DNA from: Flavobacteriia bacterium
GTDB taxonomy: Bacteria; Bacteroidota; Bacteroidia; Flavobacteriales_D; Crocinitomicaceae
Direction: 5' to 3'
NCBI GenBank assembly: GCA_947450325.1
Contig: CANFUT010000025.1
Span: forward strand, 1-64,000
DNA length: 64,000 nt
A model generated the notes under the pieces. The model was not told where the DNA came from and ran no database searches. It worked only from the letters and a program-made list of their open reading frames with translations. The stretch's first letter is position 1. Each line of letters begins with the position of its first letter. The position numbers and the translations under genes are program-made. Positions 50,770 to 59,817 of the stretch are shown one piece after another.

Positions 50770-52614
50770 TTACTCTACAGTAACTGATTTTGCTAGATTT
50801 CTTGGTTGATCAACATTACATCCACGCATCACAGAAATATGGTAGGATAATAATTGTAATGGAATCGTAGCCAAAAGTGGAACTAAGTGTTCATCTGTAT
50901 CTGGAATTTCAATAACGTGGTCAGCTAAATCTCTCACTTGCACATCACCTTCGGTAACAATCGCAATGATTTTCCCTTTTCGAGCTTTAACCTCTTGAAT
51001 GTTACTTACCACTTTTTCGTATGACGTACCTTTTGTTGCGATAACGAAAACAGGCATTTCTTCATCAATTAAAGCAATTGGACCATGTTTCATTTCAGCA
51101 GCAGGATAACCTTCCGCGTGGATGTAAGAAATTTCTTTCAATTTCAAAGCACCTTCTAAAGCAACAGGGAATGAACTTCCACGACCTAAATACAAAGCAT
51201 TTGAAGCATCTTTATACACTTTTGCGATTTCCTCGATTAAGTCATTTTTATCTAAAATTCTTTGAACTTTATCTGGAATAGCTTCTAATTCAGACAACAT
51301 CGTGTGAAATTTAGAACTGCTTAACGTTCCTTTTCTATTCGCCAATGAAAGCGCCATTAAAGTCAAAACTGTAACTTGAGCAGTAAATGCTTTCGTAGAT
51401 GCAACTCCAATTTCTGGTCCTGCGTGAGTATATGATCCCGCGTCTGTGATTCTTGAAATTGATGAACCAACAACGTTACAAATTCCTAAGATAGTTGCAC
51501 CTTTTGATTTTGCAAGTTCAAGTGCCGCCATTGTGTCAGCAGTTTCACCTGATTGAGATACTGCAATAACGATATCATCTTCGTTGATAATTGGGTTTCT
51601 ATATCTAAATTCAGAAGCGTATTCAACTTCAACGTTGATTCTCGCTAAATCTTCAATTAAATATTCTCCCACTTGACAAGCATGCCAAGAAGTTCCACAA
51701 GCCACCATGACCAATCTTTTGGAATTCATGATTTTTTGCTGGTAATCTTTCAATCCACCCAAAGAAACCCAGCCTTTTTCAGCGTTCAAACGACCTCGAA
51801 AACAATCTTTGATTGAACGAGGTTGTTCGTGGATTTCTTTCAACATGAAATGCTCATAACCACCTTTCTCAAGTGCTTCTAAGTGCATTTCAAGTTCTTG
51901 AATGTATGGAGCTTTTACTTGATTTTTAATATTGATGATTTTCAATCCTTCTTTCAAATCAACAACAGCAATTTCTTCGTCATCTAAATACACAACTTGT
52001 TTGGTGTATTCGATTATTGGTGTTGCATCAGAAGCTAAGTAGAAGTCACCTTCTGCACCAATTCCAACGACTAACGGACTACTTTTTCTAGCAGCAACCA
52101 ATTGATTTGGGAACTCTTTTGAAAGTACGACAATTGCATAAGCACCAATTACACTTTGAAGTGCTAAACGAACAGCTTCAACCAAGTCTACTTTTTCATG
52201 TTTTTGAATATCATCAATCAAGTGAACTAATACTTCAGTATCAGTTTCACTTTTGAAAATATAACCTCTTGAAATTAGTTCTTCTTTAATCGAATCATAA
52301 TTTTCTATAATTCCATTGTGAATCAACGCAATTTTGCCATCCATTGAAGTATGAGGATGAGAATTGATATCATTTGGAAGTCCGTGTGTCGCCCATCTTG
52401 TATGACCAATTCCTGAATGACCACTAATATCTTTTCCAGTTGCAAATTCTTCTAAGTTTGCAACTTTTCCTTGCTTTTTATATAAATTGACGTTTCCTCC
52501 GCTCAACAATGCAATTCCTGCACTGTCATATCCTCTATATTCTAATCTTTTTAATCCTTTAATCAATATAGGATAAGCTTCTTTTTTACCAATGTAAGCT
52601 ACAATTCCACACAT
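50770..52614 (-). CDS. glmS: Glutamine-fructose-6-phosphate aminotransferase
   Basis: GlmS makes glucosamine-6-phosphate for cell-wall and LPS precursors. The 614-residue protein starts MCGIVAYIGK with the nucleophilic Cys2 of the class II amidotransferase domain (about 1-220), followed by two SIS sugar-isomerase domains and the C-terminal PRNLAKSVTVE. Length matches the E. coli enzyme (609). It follows the DUF4270 gene by 10 nt. I see no ribozyme-like structure upstream. Confidence 0.97.
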   Translation of the reverse strand: MCGIVAYIGKKEAYPILIKGLKRLEYRGYDSAGIALLSGGNVNLYKKQGKVANLEEFATGKDISGHSGIGHTRWATHGLPNDINSHPHTSMDGKIALIHNGIIENYDSIKEELISRGYIFKSETDTEVLVHLIDDIQKHEKVDLVEAVRLALQSVIGAYAIVVLSKEFPNQLVAARKSSPLVVGIGAEGDFYLASDATPIIEYTKQVVYLDDEEIAVVDLKEGLKIINIKNQVKAPYIQELEMHLEALEKGGYEHFMLKEIHEQPRSIKDCFRGRLNAEKGWVSLGGLKDYQQKIMNSKRLVMVACGTSWHACQVGEYLIEDLARINVEVEYASEFRYRNPIINEDDIVIAVSQSGETADTMAALELAKSKGATILGICNVVGSSISRITDAGSYTHAGPEIGVASTKAFTAQVTVLTLMALSLANRKGTLSSSKFHTMLSELEAIPDKVQRILDKNDLIEEIAKVYKDASNALYLGRGSSFPVALEGALKLKEISYIHAEGYPAAEMKHGPIALIDEEMPVFVIATKGTSYEKVVSNIQEVKARKGKIIAIVTEGDVQVRDLADHVIEIPDTDEHLVPLLATIPLQLLSYHISVMRGCNVDQPRNLAKSVTVE

Positions 52615-52624
52615 ATAATTCCTT

Positions 52625-53935
52625 TTAATAATTGGTGTAAGTGACGACTAATTTAGGTTTTTTCTTATTAACTGATTCAGAACCATTGAAAATAATTCTT
52701 TCTGTGGTTGAATTAAAGTAAGTTGGTCTTAAGAAAACACCTCTATTAGCGATGATTTGACTAACAACTTGTTGAACATGTAATCGTAGATCAATTATAT
52801 AGGCTTTTTGATTATCATCATAAACCCAATTTCCTCTTGAAAAAATGGTGTCATTGTCAGCTGAAATTCTGGTTCCCACATTCAGTTGTAAACTCGGATA
52901 CAACAGATTGTTAGTATAATGAGTAACTGGCAAAATTAATTGTGCTTTTTGTATAATTGAATTTTTTGGAATATTACTAATACCGCTCATTTCAACAACC
53001 GCTCTAGATGTAAATGACTGTGCGTAAAATTCAGTATTTCCCAATGCAGGATTATTGATTAAGTTATCAAATGGCTTTCCAGTTCTGTTGAAATTAACAT
53101 GATTGAAATCAACACTTGTTCCATTCATCAAAAATGAAAAAGTTTTTGAAATCAAGTCATTTTTATAATAGATCGTTAATTTCGAGTTTATTGCACTTAG
53201 ACTAAAATAATAAACTGCTCCTTGTCCACTCGGAGGATTAGGGTTACTTACTTTAACATAGATTCCTTTGAAATATTGATGAAATAAATCTTGGGTAGCA
53301 AAATTTCCTAGTCCTACGCCATCCATTAAATATGTTGCTAAACTATTTTTTAAAGGAATTCTTAGTTGTGCAGCCAATGTATCGTTTCCAACCACAGACT
53401 TAACGGATGGTTGAGGAGTAATTGTTTCTTTTCCAGGAAAAACTAAATTCGTTGGTTTTACATTTTTCGACGTAAAAGAATAATATATACTATCTGAAAC
53501 GGCGCTAAGATCGTCATCTAATTCATAAACTTCAAAAGTTTGCGCATCATTTTCACCGTAATAGCCTGTATATTGCAAGGATAAAACAATAGAATCTACG
53601 ATTGGATTGACTCCGAAAGTGGTTGAACCTGGATTGTCAAGACTGATTTGCGTGTAAAACGAAGCGTCAACGGTTCCAAATTTTGGGTCGTTGTATGCCC
53701 CAAGGAGCGCATGAAGTTGATCTTTAGTTACCACAGAATCTTCCTCAATGGTATAGGTTTTAAGTTGAAAAGTATCAACCGCATTTGAATTCAATAAACC
53801 GTTAGCATCAAAAGCATCTTTGCCAACCATTGTCTCTTTTTTCTTACACGCAACTAATGCAAGTGTAATGCAAAAAAAAGTAGCGGAAAGTATTTGAACT
53901 TTCCGCCACTGAAATGAATTAAATTTTTGAATCAT
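52625..53935 (-). CDS. DUF4270-family lipoprotein
   Basis: A 436-residue precursor starting MIQKFNSFQWRKVQILS with the lipobox LALVA|C (CKKKETMVGKDAF). The mature part is beta-rich and fits DUF4270, found in Bacteroidota and typically located beside glgA/panC and glmS as here. A possible ATG at 53962 gives nine extra residues and overlaps the upstream gene. A terminator-like hairpin with a T-run lies inside the signal-peptide codons. The function is unknown; it is an outer-membrane or periplasmic lipoprotein. Confidence 0.85.
   Translation of the reverse strand: MIQKFNSFQWRKVQILSATFFCITLALVACKKKETMVGKDAFDANGLLNSNAVDTFQLKTYTIEEDSVVTKDQLHALLGAYNDPKFGTVDASFYTQISLDNPGSTTFGVNPIVDSIVLSLQYTGYYGENDAQTFEVYELDDDLSAVSDSIYYSFTSKNVKPTNLVFPGKETITPQPSVKSVVGNDTLAAQLRIPLKNSLATYLMDGVGLGNFATQDLFHQYFKGIYVKVSNPNPPSGQGAVYYFSLSAINSKLTIYYKNDLISKTFSFLMNGTSVDFNHVNFNRTGKPFDNLINNPALGNTEFYAQSFTSRAVVEMSGISNIPKNSIIQKAQLILPVTHYTNNLLYPSLQLNVGTRISADNDTIFSRGNWVYDDNQKAYIIDLRLHVQQVVSQIIANRGVFLRPTYFNSTTERIIFNGSESVNKKKPKLVVTYTNY
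53872..53906 (-). terminator. Terminator-like hairpin inside the DUF4270 signal-peptide codons
   Basis: GCGGAAAGT (53883-53891) and ACTTTCCGC (53898-53906) form a perfect 9-bp stem with a 6-nt loop. On the minus strand the stem is followed after three bases by eight T (A-run 53872-53879). It lies 29 nt inside the chosen DUF4270 start, so it could terminate or attenuate transcripts reading from the upstream gene. Confidence 0.6.
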
Positions 53936-53939
53936 ATCT

Positions 53940-54761
53940 TTATATAAGTACTTCTTCTTCAATTACTTTGTCAAAAAAATCTGACATTACTTTTGTTTGA
54001 GATTCTTCAGGTAAAAATGTTTGTTTTAAGCAAGTTGCTTCTTCAAAAAGTGACAAAGAAACTTCATCTAAAACTTCCGATCCGATTGTTACACCGTCTG
54101 CGTATTTCAATGCTGCTCTTGTTACATTTTCGTATGAAGGCTCAGATAAACTGTTGGTGATTTCTTTGTCAAAACCATCGAATTTCAATTTATCCGCAAA
54201 ACGTTCATCCCAATTAGAACTAAAACCATTGTCATATAAACTGATCACTACTTTTGTATCTGCAAAATGTGGATCTTTATGATACATTTTTTTGATATAA
54301 AGTGGCATTAAATTAGCCATCCATCCGTGACAATGAATCACATCTGGTTTCCAACCCAATTTTTTAACAGTCTCTAAAACTCCACGACAAAAGAATATTG
54401 ATCTTTCATCATTGTCATTATAATAACTCCCGTCGTCTTCAGTTATTGCATTTTTTCTTTTAAAATATTCATCGTTGTCGATAAAATACACCTGCATTCT
54501 TGCAGTTGGAATAGATGCTACTTTGATAATCAGTGGATGATCTTTGTCATCAATAATCAAATTCATTCCAGATAAACGAATCACTTCGTGTAACTGGTGT
54601 CTTCTTTCATTGATACTTCCAAATTTGGGAGTAAAAACGCGGATTTCCTTTCCATTGTCCTGAATTCCTTGTGGAAGTTTACGGGCAGTGTTAGAAATAT
54701 CTGATTTCGGAAGGAATGGTGCAATCTCTTGTGAAACAAAAAGAATTCTTTTTTTCTCCAT
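53940..54761 (-). CDS. Glycogen/starch synthase homologue, GT5 N-terminal domain only
   Basis: A 273-residue protein starting MEKKRILFVSQEIAPFLPKS, with GNGKE-type glycogen synthase N-terminal features (TARKLPQGIQDNGKEIRVFTPKFGS in parts, WKPDVIHCHGWMANLMPLY). Full-length GlgA is about 480 residues; the C-terminal GT-B half that completes the ADP-glucose site is absent. The frame is intact, so this is not a recent truncation. I recall similar short proteins in other Bacteroidota beside panC. A catalytic role is doubtful. A -33/-7 promoter lies just upstream. Confidence 0.85.
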   Translation of the reverse strand: MEKKRILFVSQEIAPFLPKSDISNTARKLPQGIQDNGKEIRVFTPKFGSINERRHQLHEVIRLSGMNLIIDDKDHPLIIKVASIPTARMQVYFIDNDEYFKRKNAITEDDGSYYNDNDERSIFFCRGVLETVKKLGWKPDVIHCHGWMANLMPLYIKKMYHKDPHFADTKVVISLYDNGFSSNWDERFADKLKFDGFDKEITNSLSEPSYENVTRAALKYADGVTIGSEVLDEVSLSLFEEATCLKQTFLPEESQTKVMSDFFDKVIEEEVLI

Positions 54762-54789
54762 GGAAGTTTTTATTAATAAAAAAACAGTA

Positions 54790-54821
54790 CAAAAGTACGA
54801 AAAAAAATGGCACAAATCAAA
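54790..54821 (-). promoter_or_regulatory. Promoter of the GT5-DUF4270-glmS operon
   Basis: Minus strand: TTTG (54818-54821), 20-nt spacer, TACTTTTG (54790-54797). This is a good match to the Bacteroidota -33/-7 consensus, 28 nt upstream of the ATG at 54761. It would drive the run through glmS, with the internal hairpin at 53872-53906 as a possible attenuator. Confidence 0.6.
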
Positions 54822-54829
54822 AAAAGGAA

Positions 54830-54837
54830 TAGATTTG
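54830..54837 (+). promoter_or_regulatory. Candidate -7 element for panC
   Basis: TAGATTTG is a perfect TAnnTTTG match 30 nt before the GTG at 54868. It argues for that GTG as start, since the longer panC ORF from 54760 would begin upstream of it and cover the divergent promoter as well. No clear -33 TTTG. Confidence 0.4.
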
Positions 54838-54867
54838 TCGCTTTCGCAATCATTAGAATCTTTTCAA

Positions 54868-55707
54868 GTGCAAGTTTTTACAAAAGTTGACGAACTCAAA
54901 TCGTTTATAAAATCAAACAAAGATTTAGGAAAAACCGTTGGTTTTGTGCCTACAATGGGCGCTTTACACGCAGGTCATGGTTCTTTGATTACTGAAGCAA
55001 AAAAGTCAAATGACTTAGTAATTGCCAGTATTTTTGTAAATCCTACACAGTTTAATAACGCTTCGGATTTGGATAAATATCCACGTTCAGTTGAGGCCGA
55101 TTGCGAAATTCTTTCCTCTTTGGGTTGTGATGCCGTTTTGATTCCATCAGTCAATGAAATTTATAAAGATGATTTTATTCTTCCAAAAATTGACTTGGGT
55201 TTTTTGGACCAAGTAATGGAAGGCGAACATCGACCTGGACATTTTCAAGGCGTGGTACAAGTGGTCTATAGACTTTTTGATATCGTTACACCTACCAATG
55301 CTTATTTCGGACTCAAAGATTTTCAGCAAGTTGCGGTGATTAGATTCATGACTAAGTTTTTCGACTTACCAATTAATATTTTGGCTGTCCCTACATTGCG
55401 TGAATCATCTGGTTTGGCGATGAGTAGCAGAAATTTGCGTTTGTCAACTAGTGAACGTGAAGAGGCTGTGAAAATAAGTGAAGCTTTAAATTTTGCTAAA
55501 AATTTCGCTCAAAATCATAACCCAGTTGAAACAAAGCAAGCGACCATAGAATTTTTTAGTCAATCCAACATGGAACTTGAATATTTCGAAATTGTGGATC
55601 CAAATTCTTTGATGGATTTGACCGAAAATTGGGTTCCAAATGCAGTAGCTTGTATCGTTGCTTATTGCGGTGAAGTTCGATTAATTGATAATTTGCAATT
55701 GAAGTAA
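54868..55707 (+). CDS. panC: Pantoate-beta-alanine ligase (pantothenate synthetase)
   Basis: PanC joins pantoate and beta-alanine to pantothenate for CoA synthesis. The 279-residue form starting at GTG (VQVFTKVDELKSFI) matches the family N-terminus and usual length (about 280). It carries the HIGH-type motif PTMGALHAGHGSL, FVNPTQFNN, FGLKDFQQVAVI and the AMSSRN signature. In-frame ATGs at 54688 and 54760 would add 60 or 36 non-conserved residues and cover the divergent promoter; TTG at 54835 is a further option. The start is therefore likely but not certain. Confidence 0.92.
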   Translation: MQVFTKVDELKSFIKSNKDLGKTVGFVPTMGALHAGHGSLITEAKKSNDLVIASIFVNPTQFNNASDLDKYPRSVEADCEILSSLGCDAVLIPSVNEIYKDDFILPKIDLGFLDQVMEGEHRPGHFQGVVQVVYRLFDIVTPTNAYFGLKDFQQVAVIRFMTKFFDLPINILAVPTLRESSGLAMSSRNLRLSTSEREEAVKISEALNFAKNFAQNHNPVETKQATIEFFSQSNMELEYFEIVDPNSLMDLTENWVPNAVACIVAYCGEVRLIDNLQLK

Positions 55708-55736
55708 TATATTTCATTAAGTGTAAAAAGAAAATA

Positions 55737-55755
55737 TTAACTTTAGAAAAGTTAA
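55737..55755. promoter_or_regulatory. Inverted repeat before the patatin gene
   Basis: TTAACTTT and AAAGTTAA flank a 3-nt spacer (AGA), ending 9 nt before the ATG. TAACTTTA inside the left arm resembles the -7 element. It could be an operator or an mRNA hairpin masking the start. Confidence 0.35.
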
Positions 55756-55764
55756 TTCAATGCA

Positions 55765-56604
55765 ATGTCCAAAAAAGCTTTAGTCATTCAAGGAGGAGGG
55801 TTTAAAACTGCTTTTACATCTGGAGTTTTAGATGCATTTATTGCTCAAAACTATAATCCTTTTGATGTTTATGTTGGTGTTTCTGGGGGTGCAAATGCAC
55901 TCACTTATTTTTTAAATGGCGAATACAAGAAATGTATTCAATCGATTCATGTGCTTTTAGAAGATCCAAAATTCATTAATTACAAGCAATTATTTACCTC
56001 TGGAGTCTTTATGAATGTAGACTTTTTTGAAGAAATAGCGCAAGAAATTGTGCCTTTGAATATGCGGGCAATTTTTGAAAATCATGGACATAAATCAATT
56101 GGAATTGTTGCTACCAATAGAAATACAGGAAAGCCAGAATATTTGACTCCAACAGCTGATAATTGGGTTTCTTGTTTGATTGCTTCGTGTGCGATTCCTT
56201 TTGTTACCAAAGCCAAACACGAGATTAATGGCCACGAATGCATGGATGGAAGTTGGAGTGATCCATTGCCATTGCAGTGGGCGGTTGAACAAGGAGCAAC
56301 AGACATTTTAGTAATAAGAACATCATTCGCAGATTTGAAGGAAAAGCAATCTTTGCCAAATTTTCTGGGTGAAAAATATTTCAAGAATCATCCTGGATTG
56401 ACAACTATTTTCTCAAATCAACACGTCAAATTCAATGAATCAATCGACTTCATTTTAAATCCACCCGCAGGAATCAAAATTCAACAAATTGCGCCTGAGC
56501 AAAAGCTCAAAACGGGAGGCTATACCAATTCAAAAGTTGCATTGGAATTGGATTACCGATATGGTTTGGAAAAGGGATTAGACTTTTTGAGTAAGTTGAA
56601 ATGA
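55765..56604 (+). CDS. Patatin-like phospholipase
   Basis: A 279-residue serine lipid hydrolase of the bacterial patatin family. The catalytic dyad is visible: nucleophile S40 in GVSGG (YVGVSGGANAL) and Asp in DGSWSDPLP near residue 161; the oxyanion loop is GGGFK at 10-14. No signal peptide, so cytoplasmic or membrane-associated. It resembles YjjU/RssA-like subgroups. Its 3' end is 4 nt from the convergent thyA. Confidence 0.92.
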   Translation: MSKKALVIQGGGFKTAFTSGVLDAFIAQNYNPFDVYVGVSGGANALTYFLNGEYKKCIQSIHVLLEDPKFINYKQLFTSGVFMNVDFFEEIAQEIVPLNMRAIFENHGHKSIGIVATNRNTGKPEYLTPTADNWVSCLIASCAIPFVTKAKHEINGHECMDGSWSDPLPLQWAVEQGATDILVIRTSFADLKEKQSLPNFLGEKYFKNHPGLTTIFSNQHVKFNESIDFILNPPAGIKIQQIAPEQKLKTGGYTNSKVALELDYRYGLEKGLDFLSKLK

Positions 56605-56608
56605 ATCT

Positions 56609-57403
56609 TTAAACTGCAACCGCTCCCTTAATATGTGGATGTGGATCGTAATTCAACAATTCGAAATCTTCTAATTTAAATCCAAAAATATCTTTCACTT
56701 CTGGATTTATTTTCATTGTTGGCAAAGCACGACAATCCCTCGTCAATTGCAATTTGGTTTGCTCAAGGTGATTGTTATACAAATGCGCATCACCCAAGGT
56801 GTGTATAAATTCTCCATATTGCAAGTCGCAAACTTGTGCAATCATCATGGTCAAAAGTGCATAAGAAGCAATGTTGAAAGGCACACCCAAGAAAGTGTCA
56901 GCGCTTCTTTGATACAATTGACAACTCAATTTTCCATCAGCAACATAAAACTGAAACATGGTGTGACAAGGCGGTAAAGCCATGTTGTCAACATCAGCGA
57001 CATTCCACGCAGAAACCAATAATCTTCGAGAATTAGGATTGGTTTTGATTTGTTGAATTAGATTGGAAATTTGGTCGATTGTTCCACCGTCTTTCGCAGG
57101 CCAAGAACGCCATTGATGCCCGTAGACTGGACCTAAATCACCATTTTCGTCGGCCCATTCATCCCAAATTGAAACATTGTTGTCTTTCAAAAATTTGATA
57201 TTTGTATTACCTTGTAAAAACCATAAAAGTTCAACAATGATCGAGCGTAAATGCAATTTTTTTGTGGTCAATACCGGAAAACCTTCATTTAAATCAAAAC
57301 GCATTTGATATCCAAAAGTAGAAATTGTACCTGTACCAGTGCGATCTCCTTTTTGAGTTCCGTTTTCAAGAATGTGGTTTAATAAATCGTGGTATTGCTT
57401 CAT
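56609..57403 (-). CDS. thyA: Thymidylate synthase
   Basis: ThyA methylates dUMP to dTMP using methylene-tetrahydrofolate. The 264-residue protein has length and order identical to E. coli Thy[19 protein letters not shown] at the N-terminus, catalytic Cys in [32 protein letters not shown], and HIKGAVAV at the end. No dihydrofolate reductase gene follows on the same strand. Confidence 0.97.
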   Translation of the reverse strand: MKQYHDLLNHILENGTQKGDRTGTGTISTFGYQMRFDLNEGFPVLTTKKLHLRSIIVELLWFLQGNTNIKFLKDNNVSIWDEWADENGDLGPVYGHQWRSWPAKDGGTIDQISNLIQQIKTNPNSRRLLVSAWNVADVDNMALPPCHTMFQFYVADGKLSCQLYQRSADTFLGVPFNIASYALLTMMIAQVCDLQYGEFIHTLGDAHLYNNHLEQTKLQLTRDCRALPTMKINPEVKDIFGFKLEDFELLNYDPHPHIKGAVAV

Positions 57404-57428
57404 GTGAAATGCATTTTATTTGAGATTT

Positions 57429-57462
57429 CAAAATTACGAAAATAGAAAAGAATAATTGCAAA
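57429..57462 (-). promoter_or_regulatory. Promoter of thyA
   Basis: Minus strand: TTTG (57459-57462), a 22-nt spacer, then TAATTTTG (57429-57436), matching the -33/-7 pattern 25 nt before the thyA ATG. The rest of 57404-57616 is AT-rich and holds no gene. Confidence 0.55.
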
Positions 57463-57592
57463 GTGAAGTAAAAACCTGCTTTCAATTCTTCAGTCCACTT
57501 GAAAAAGGAGGCTTATTGCAAAATCGGAATATGGCGATAAATCAAAATAAGGAAAAGCAAACAAGAAGCGATTTTTTCTTTTTGAAAAACAG

Positions 57593-57600
57593 TATCTTTG
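57593..57600 (+). promoter_or_regulatory. Candidate -7 element for hldD
   Basis: TATCTTTG matches TAnnTTTG 16 nt before the ATG at 57617. A TTTG at 57581-57584 is too close to be the -33 element. Confidence 0.4.
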
Positions 57601-57616
57601 CTGAAAATTCATAGAA

Positions 57617-58582
57617 ATGATTGTTGTTACAGGTGCCGCTGGTTTTATTGGAAGTTGTTTGGTTTCAAGATTGAATCAAGCTGGGAAAGAAAATATTGTT
57701 GTCGTTGACGATTTCACCAAACATGAAAAAGATCAAAATTTGGTTGGAAAAAAATTGGCTGAAAAAGTTGAACGAAACGTCTTTGAATCTTGGTTGCAAA
57801 CCAACGGAAAAGAGGTTGAAATTATCTTCCACATCGGTGCTAGAACAGATACAACTGAATTTGATAAATCCATTTTTGATGAATTGAATGTGGAATACAC
57901 CCAAATGATTTGGAATTTTTGCTCCGATCAACAAGTACCATTGGTTTATGCTAGTTCAGCAGCAACTTATGGTTTAGGTGAATTTGGATACGAAGATAAT
58001 CACGACATTATTCCTAATTTGAAGCCTTTGAATCCTTACGGAGATTCAAAAAATGATTTTGACATTTGGGCTTTAAAGCAAACTAAACAACCACCTTTTT
58101 GGGCAGGATTGAAATTCTTTAATGTTTATGGACCGAATGAATTCCACAAAGGAAGAATGGCTTCAGTAATTTTTCACGCCTTCAATCAGATTTCTGAAAA
58201 AGGTTCGATGAATTTGTTTCGTTCTCACAATCCTAATTACACTGATGGTGGGCAATTGCGTGATTTCGTTTACGTGAAAGATGTGGTGGAAGTTTGTATG
58301 TTTTTGATGGAAGAAAAGCCAACTTCAGGAATTTACAATTTAGGTTCAGGCAAAGCGCGCACTTTTTTAGATTTGGCAACAAACACTTTTCTCGCCATGG
58401 GGAAAGAGCCAAATATCGGTTTCATTGACACACCAATTGACATTAGAGATAAATATCAATATTTTACTGAAGCAAAAATGGAGAAAATGTTGGATGCTGG
58501 CTATGCAAAAGGATTCCACACGTTAGAAGCGGGAGTTGAAGATTATGTTAAAAATTATTTGATTCCGAATAAATACTATTGA
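57617..58582 (+). CDS. hldD: ADP-L-glycero-D-manno-heptose 6-epimerase
   Basis: HldD epimerises the ADP-heptose used for the LPS inner core. The 321-residue SDR-type enzyme has the NAD(P) motif VTGAAGFIGSCL, the dinucleotide acidic residues VVDDFTKHEK, and the catalytic Y-x3-K in PYGDSKNDF; FFNVYGPNEFHKGRM is typical of this enzyme. The other heptose genes (hldE, gmhA/B) are not in the window. Confidence 0.94.
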   Translation: MIVVTGAAGFIGSCLVSRLNQAGKENIVVVDDFTKHEKDQNLVGKKLAEKVERNVFESWLQTNGKEVEIIFHIGARTDTTEFDKSIFDELNVEYTQMIWNFCSDQQVPLVYASSAATYGLGEFGYEDNHDIIPNLKPLNPYGDSKNDFDIWALKQTKQPPFWAGLKFFNVYGPNEFHKGRMASVIFHAFNQISEKGSMNLFRSHNPNYTDGGQLRDFVYVKDVVEVCMFLMEEKPTSGIYNLGSGKARTFLDLATNTFLAMGKEPNIGFIDTPIDIRDKYQYFTEAKMEKMLDAGYAKGFHTLEAGVEDYVKNYLIPNKYY

Positions 58583-58638
58583 TATTTAAACATAATTTTG
58601 ATTTTTCTGTTTAGTTGATAAGATTAATTTATTAGAAA

Positions 58639-59103
58639 ATGTATCAATTAAAACGAACACAATTTGTCCCAACTGACATTCAAACTTGTTGGGATTTTTT
58701 TTCCTCTCCAAAAAATTTGCAGACCATCACTCCTGACTATATGGGTTTTGATGTATTGACCTATGTTCCTGATATGATGTATGAAGGATTGATGATTGCA
58801 TACAAAATAAAGCCATTACTAGGAATTCCAATCAATTGGGTGACTGAAATTAAATATGTGCATGACAAATCATTTTTTGTTGATGAACAAAGATTTGGCC
58901 CATACAAAATGTGGCACCATGAGCATCACTTCAAAGAAGTGGAAGGTGGCGTAGAAATGACAGATATTGTTTCCTACGATTTGCCTTTAGGCATTTTAGG
59001 AAAAATGGCGCATCTACTTATTGTAAAAAGAAAGTTAGAAGATATTTTTGACTATCGATTCAAGAAAGTGGATGAAATATTTCAAGCTTTACCAAGTAAA
59101 TAA
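58639..59103 (+). CDS. SRPBCC-family (START-like) protein
   Basis: A 154-residue protein of the Bet v1/START-like fold: YQLKRTQFVPTDIQTCWDFFSSPKNL, TPDYMGFDVLT and the aromatic strand FFVDEQRFGPYKMWHHEHHF. No catalytic residues are known; the fold binds lipids or other hydrophobic ligands. It follows hldD by 56 nt and may be co-transcribed. Its 3' end overlaps the convergent GLPGLI gene by 15 nt. In several Flavobacteria I recall such genes near lipid or DNA-repair genes. Confidence 0.85.
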   Translation: MYQLKRTQFVPTDIQTCWDFFSSPKNLQTITPDYMGFDVLTYVPDMMYEGLMIAYKIKPLLGIPINWVTEIKYVHDKSFFVDEQRFGPYKMWHHEHHFKEVEGGVEMTDIVSYDLPLGILGKMAHLLIVKRKLEDIFDYRFKKVDEIFQALPSK

Positions 59104-59817
59104 ATCAACGATAAAACCTTTAAATTCAGGTTTTGATTCAAACTGTTTCTCCAATTTAACCCTTAGTTCAGCCGAAGTAAGGGTTTTATTTTTTCCGATT
59201 TTTGGCGCCAAAGTTGTCATGTCAGGATTCTGAATTTCAATAGTTTTTGCAAAATATATTACGCCACCATCTTCATTTGCAACACCTAAAATCGCACCTG
59301 GTAATCCAGTAAACGTTTCTGGACCAACGGATGGAATTATTTCATCACTAAACCAAGCATAAATCCGAGTAGAATCGTTGATTTCCCAAATCGCTTTTCT
59401 ACATTCATATTTTCCAATTTTTCGTTTGCTGTCAGTTATTTTCCACTTGCGATTAACCAACGAATCTTGGACATATAAATTTTCACCCCAAACATTTAAA
59501 ATAGACAATCTTGATTGTTGTTTTATATTTTGATAAACCGTATTTCTATTGGTAGTCCAACTAAGTTCATCCGTTCCAACGATGTCTTGAGGAATGAAAA
59601 GTGACATACTGTCGTTAAAATAGAGGTCAAAAAAATCAATTCTGGTTTTGTTTTTTTCGCCTAGCCAACGAACCATATTTGGATCGGAAAATCGTTTTAA
59701 CAAATTTGTTTTTCTTTCAAACGTAATCTTTCCAGCAGTGATTTGAGCATTGGCTACAAAACCAAAGGCAAGAAAAAAGATCGAAAAAAGGAGTGATTTA
59801 GAAATGGTCTTCTTCAT
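59089..59817 (-). CDS. GLPGLI-family secreted protein
   Basis: A 242-residue precursor starting MKKTISKSLLFSIFF (signal peptide, cleavage near VANAQ). The name motif is visible in FTGLPGAILGVANEDG near residue 170, and LNVWGENLYVQDSL precedes it. The ATG at 59835 would add six residues and is inside the upstream gene. GLPGLI proteins are commonly paired with outer-membrane beta-barrel/TonB-type genes, as here (20-nt overlap); their function is unknown but tied to that partner. Confidence 0.9.
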   Translation of the reverse strand: MKKTISKSLLFSIFFLAFGFVANAQITAGKITFERKTNLLKRFSDPNMVRWLGEKNKTRIDFFDLYFNDSMSLFIPQDIVGTDELSWTTNRNTVYQNIKQQSRLSILNVWGENLYVQDSLVNRKWKITDSKRKIGKYECRKAIWEINDSTRIYAWFSDEIIPSVGPETFTGLPGAILGVANEDGGVIYFAKTIEIQNPDMTTLAPKIGKNKTLTSAELRVKLEKQFESKPEFKGFIVDLFTW

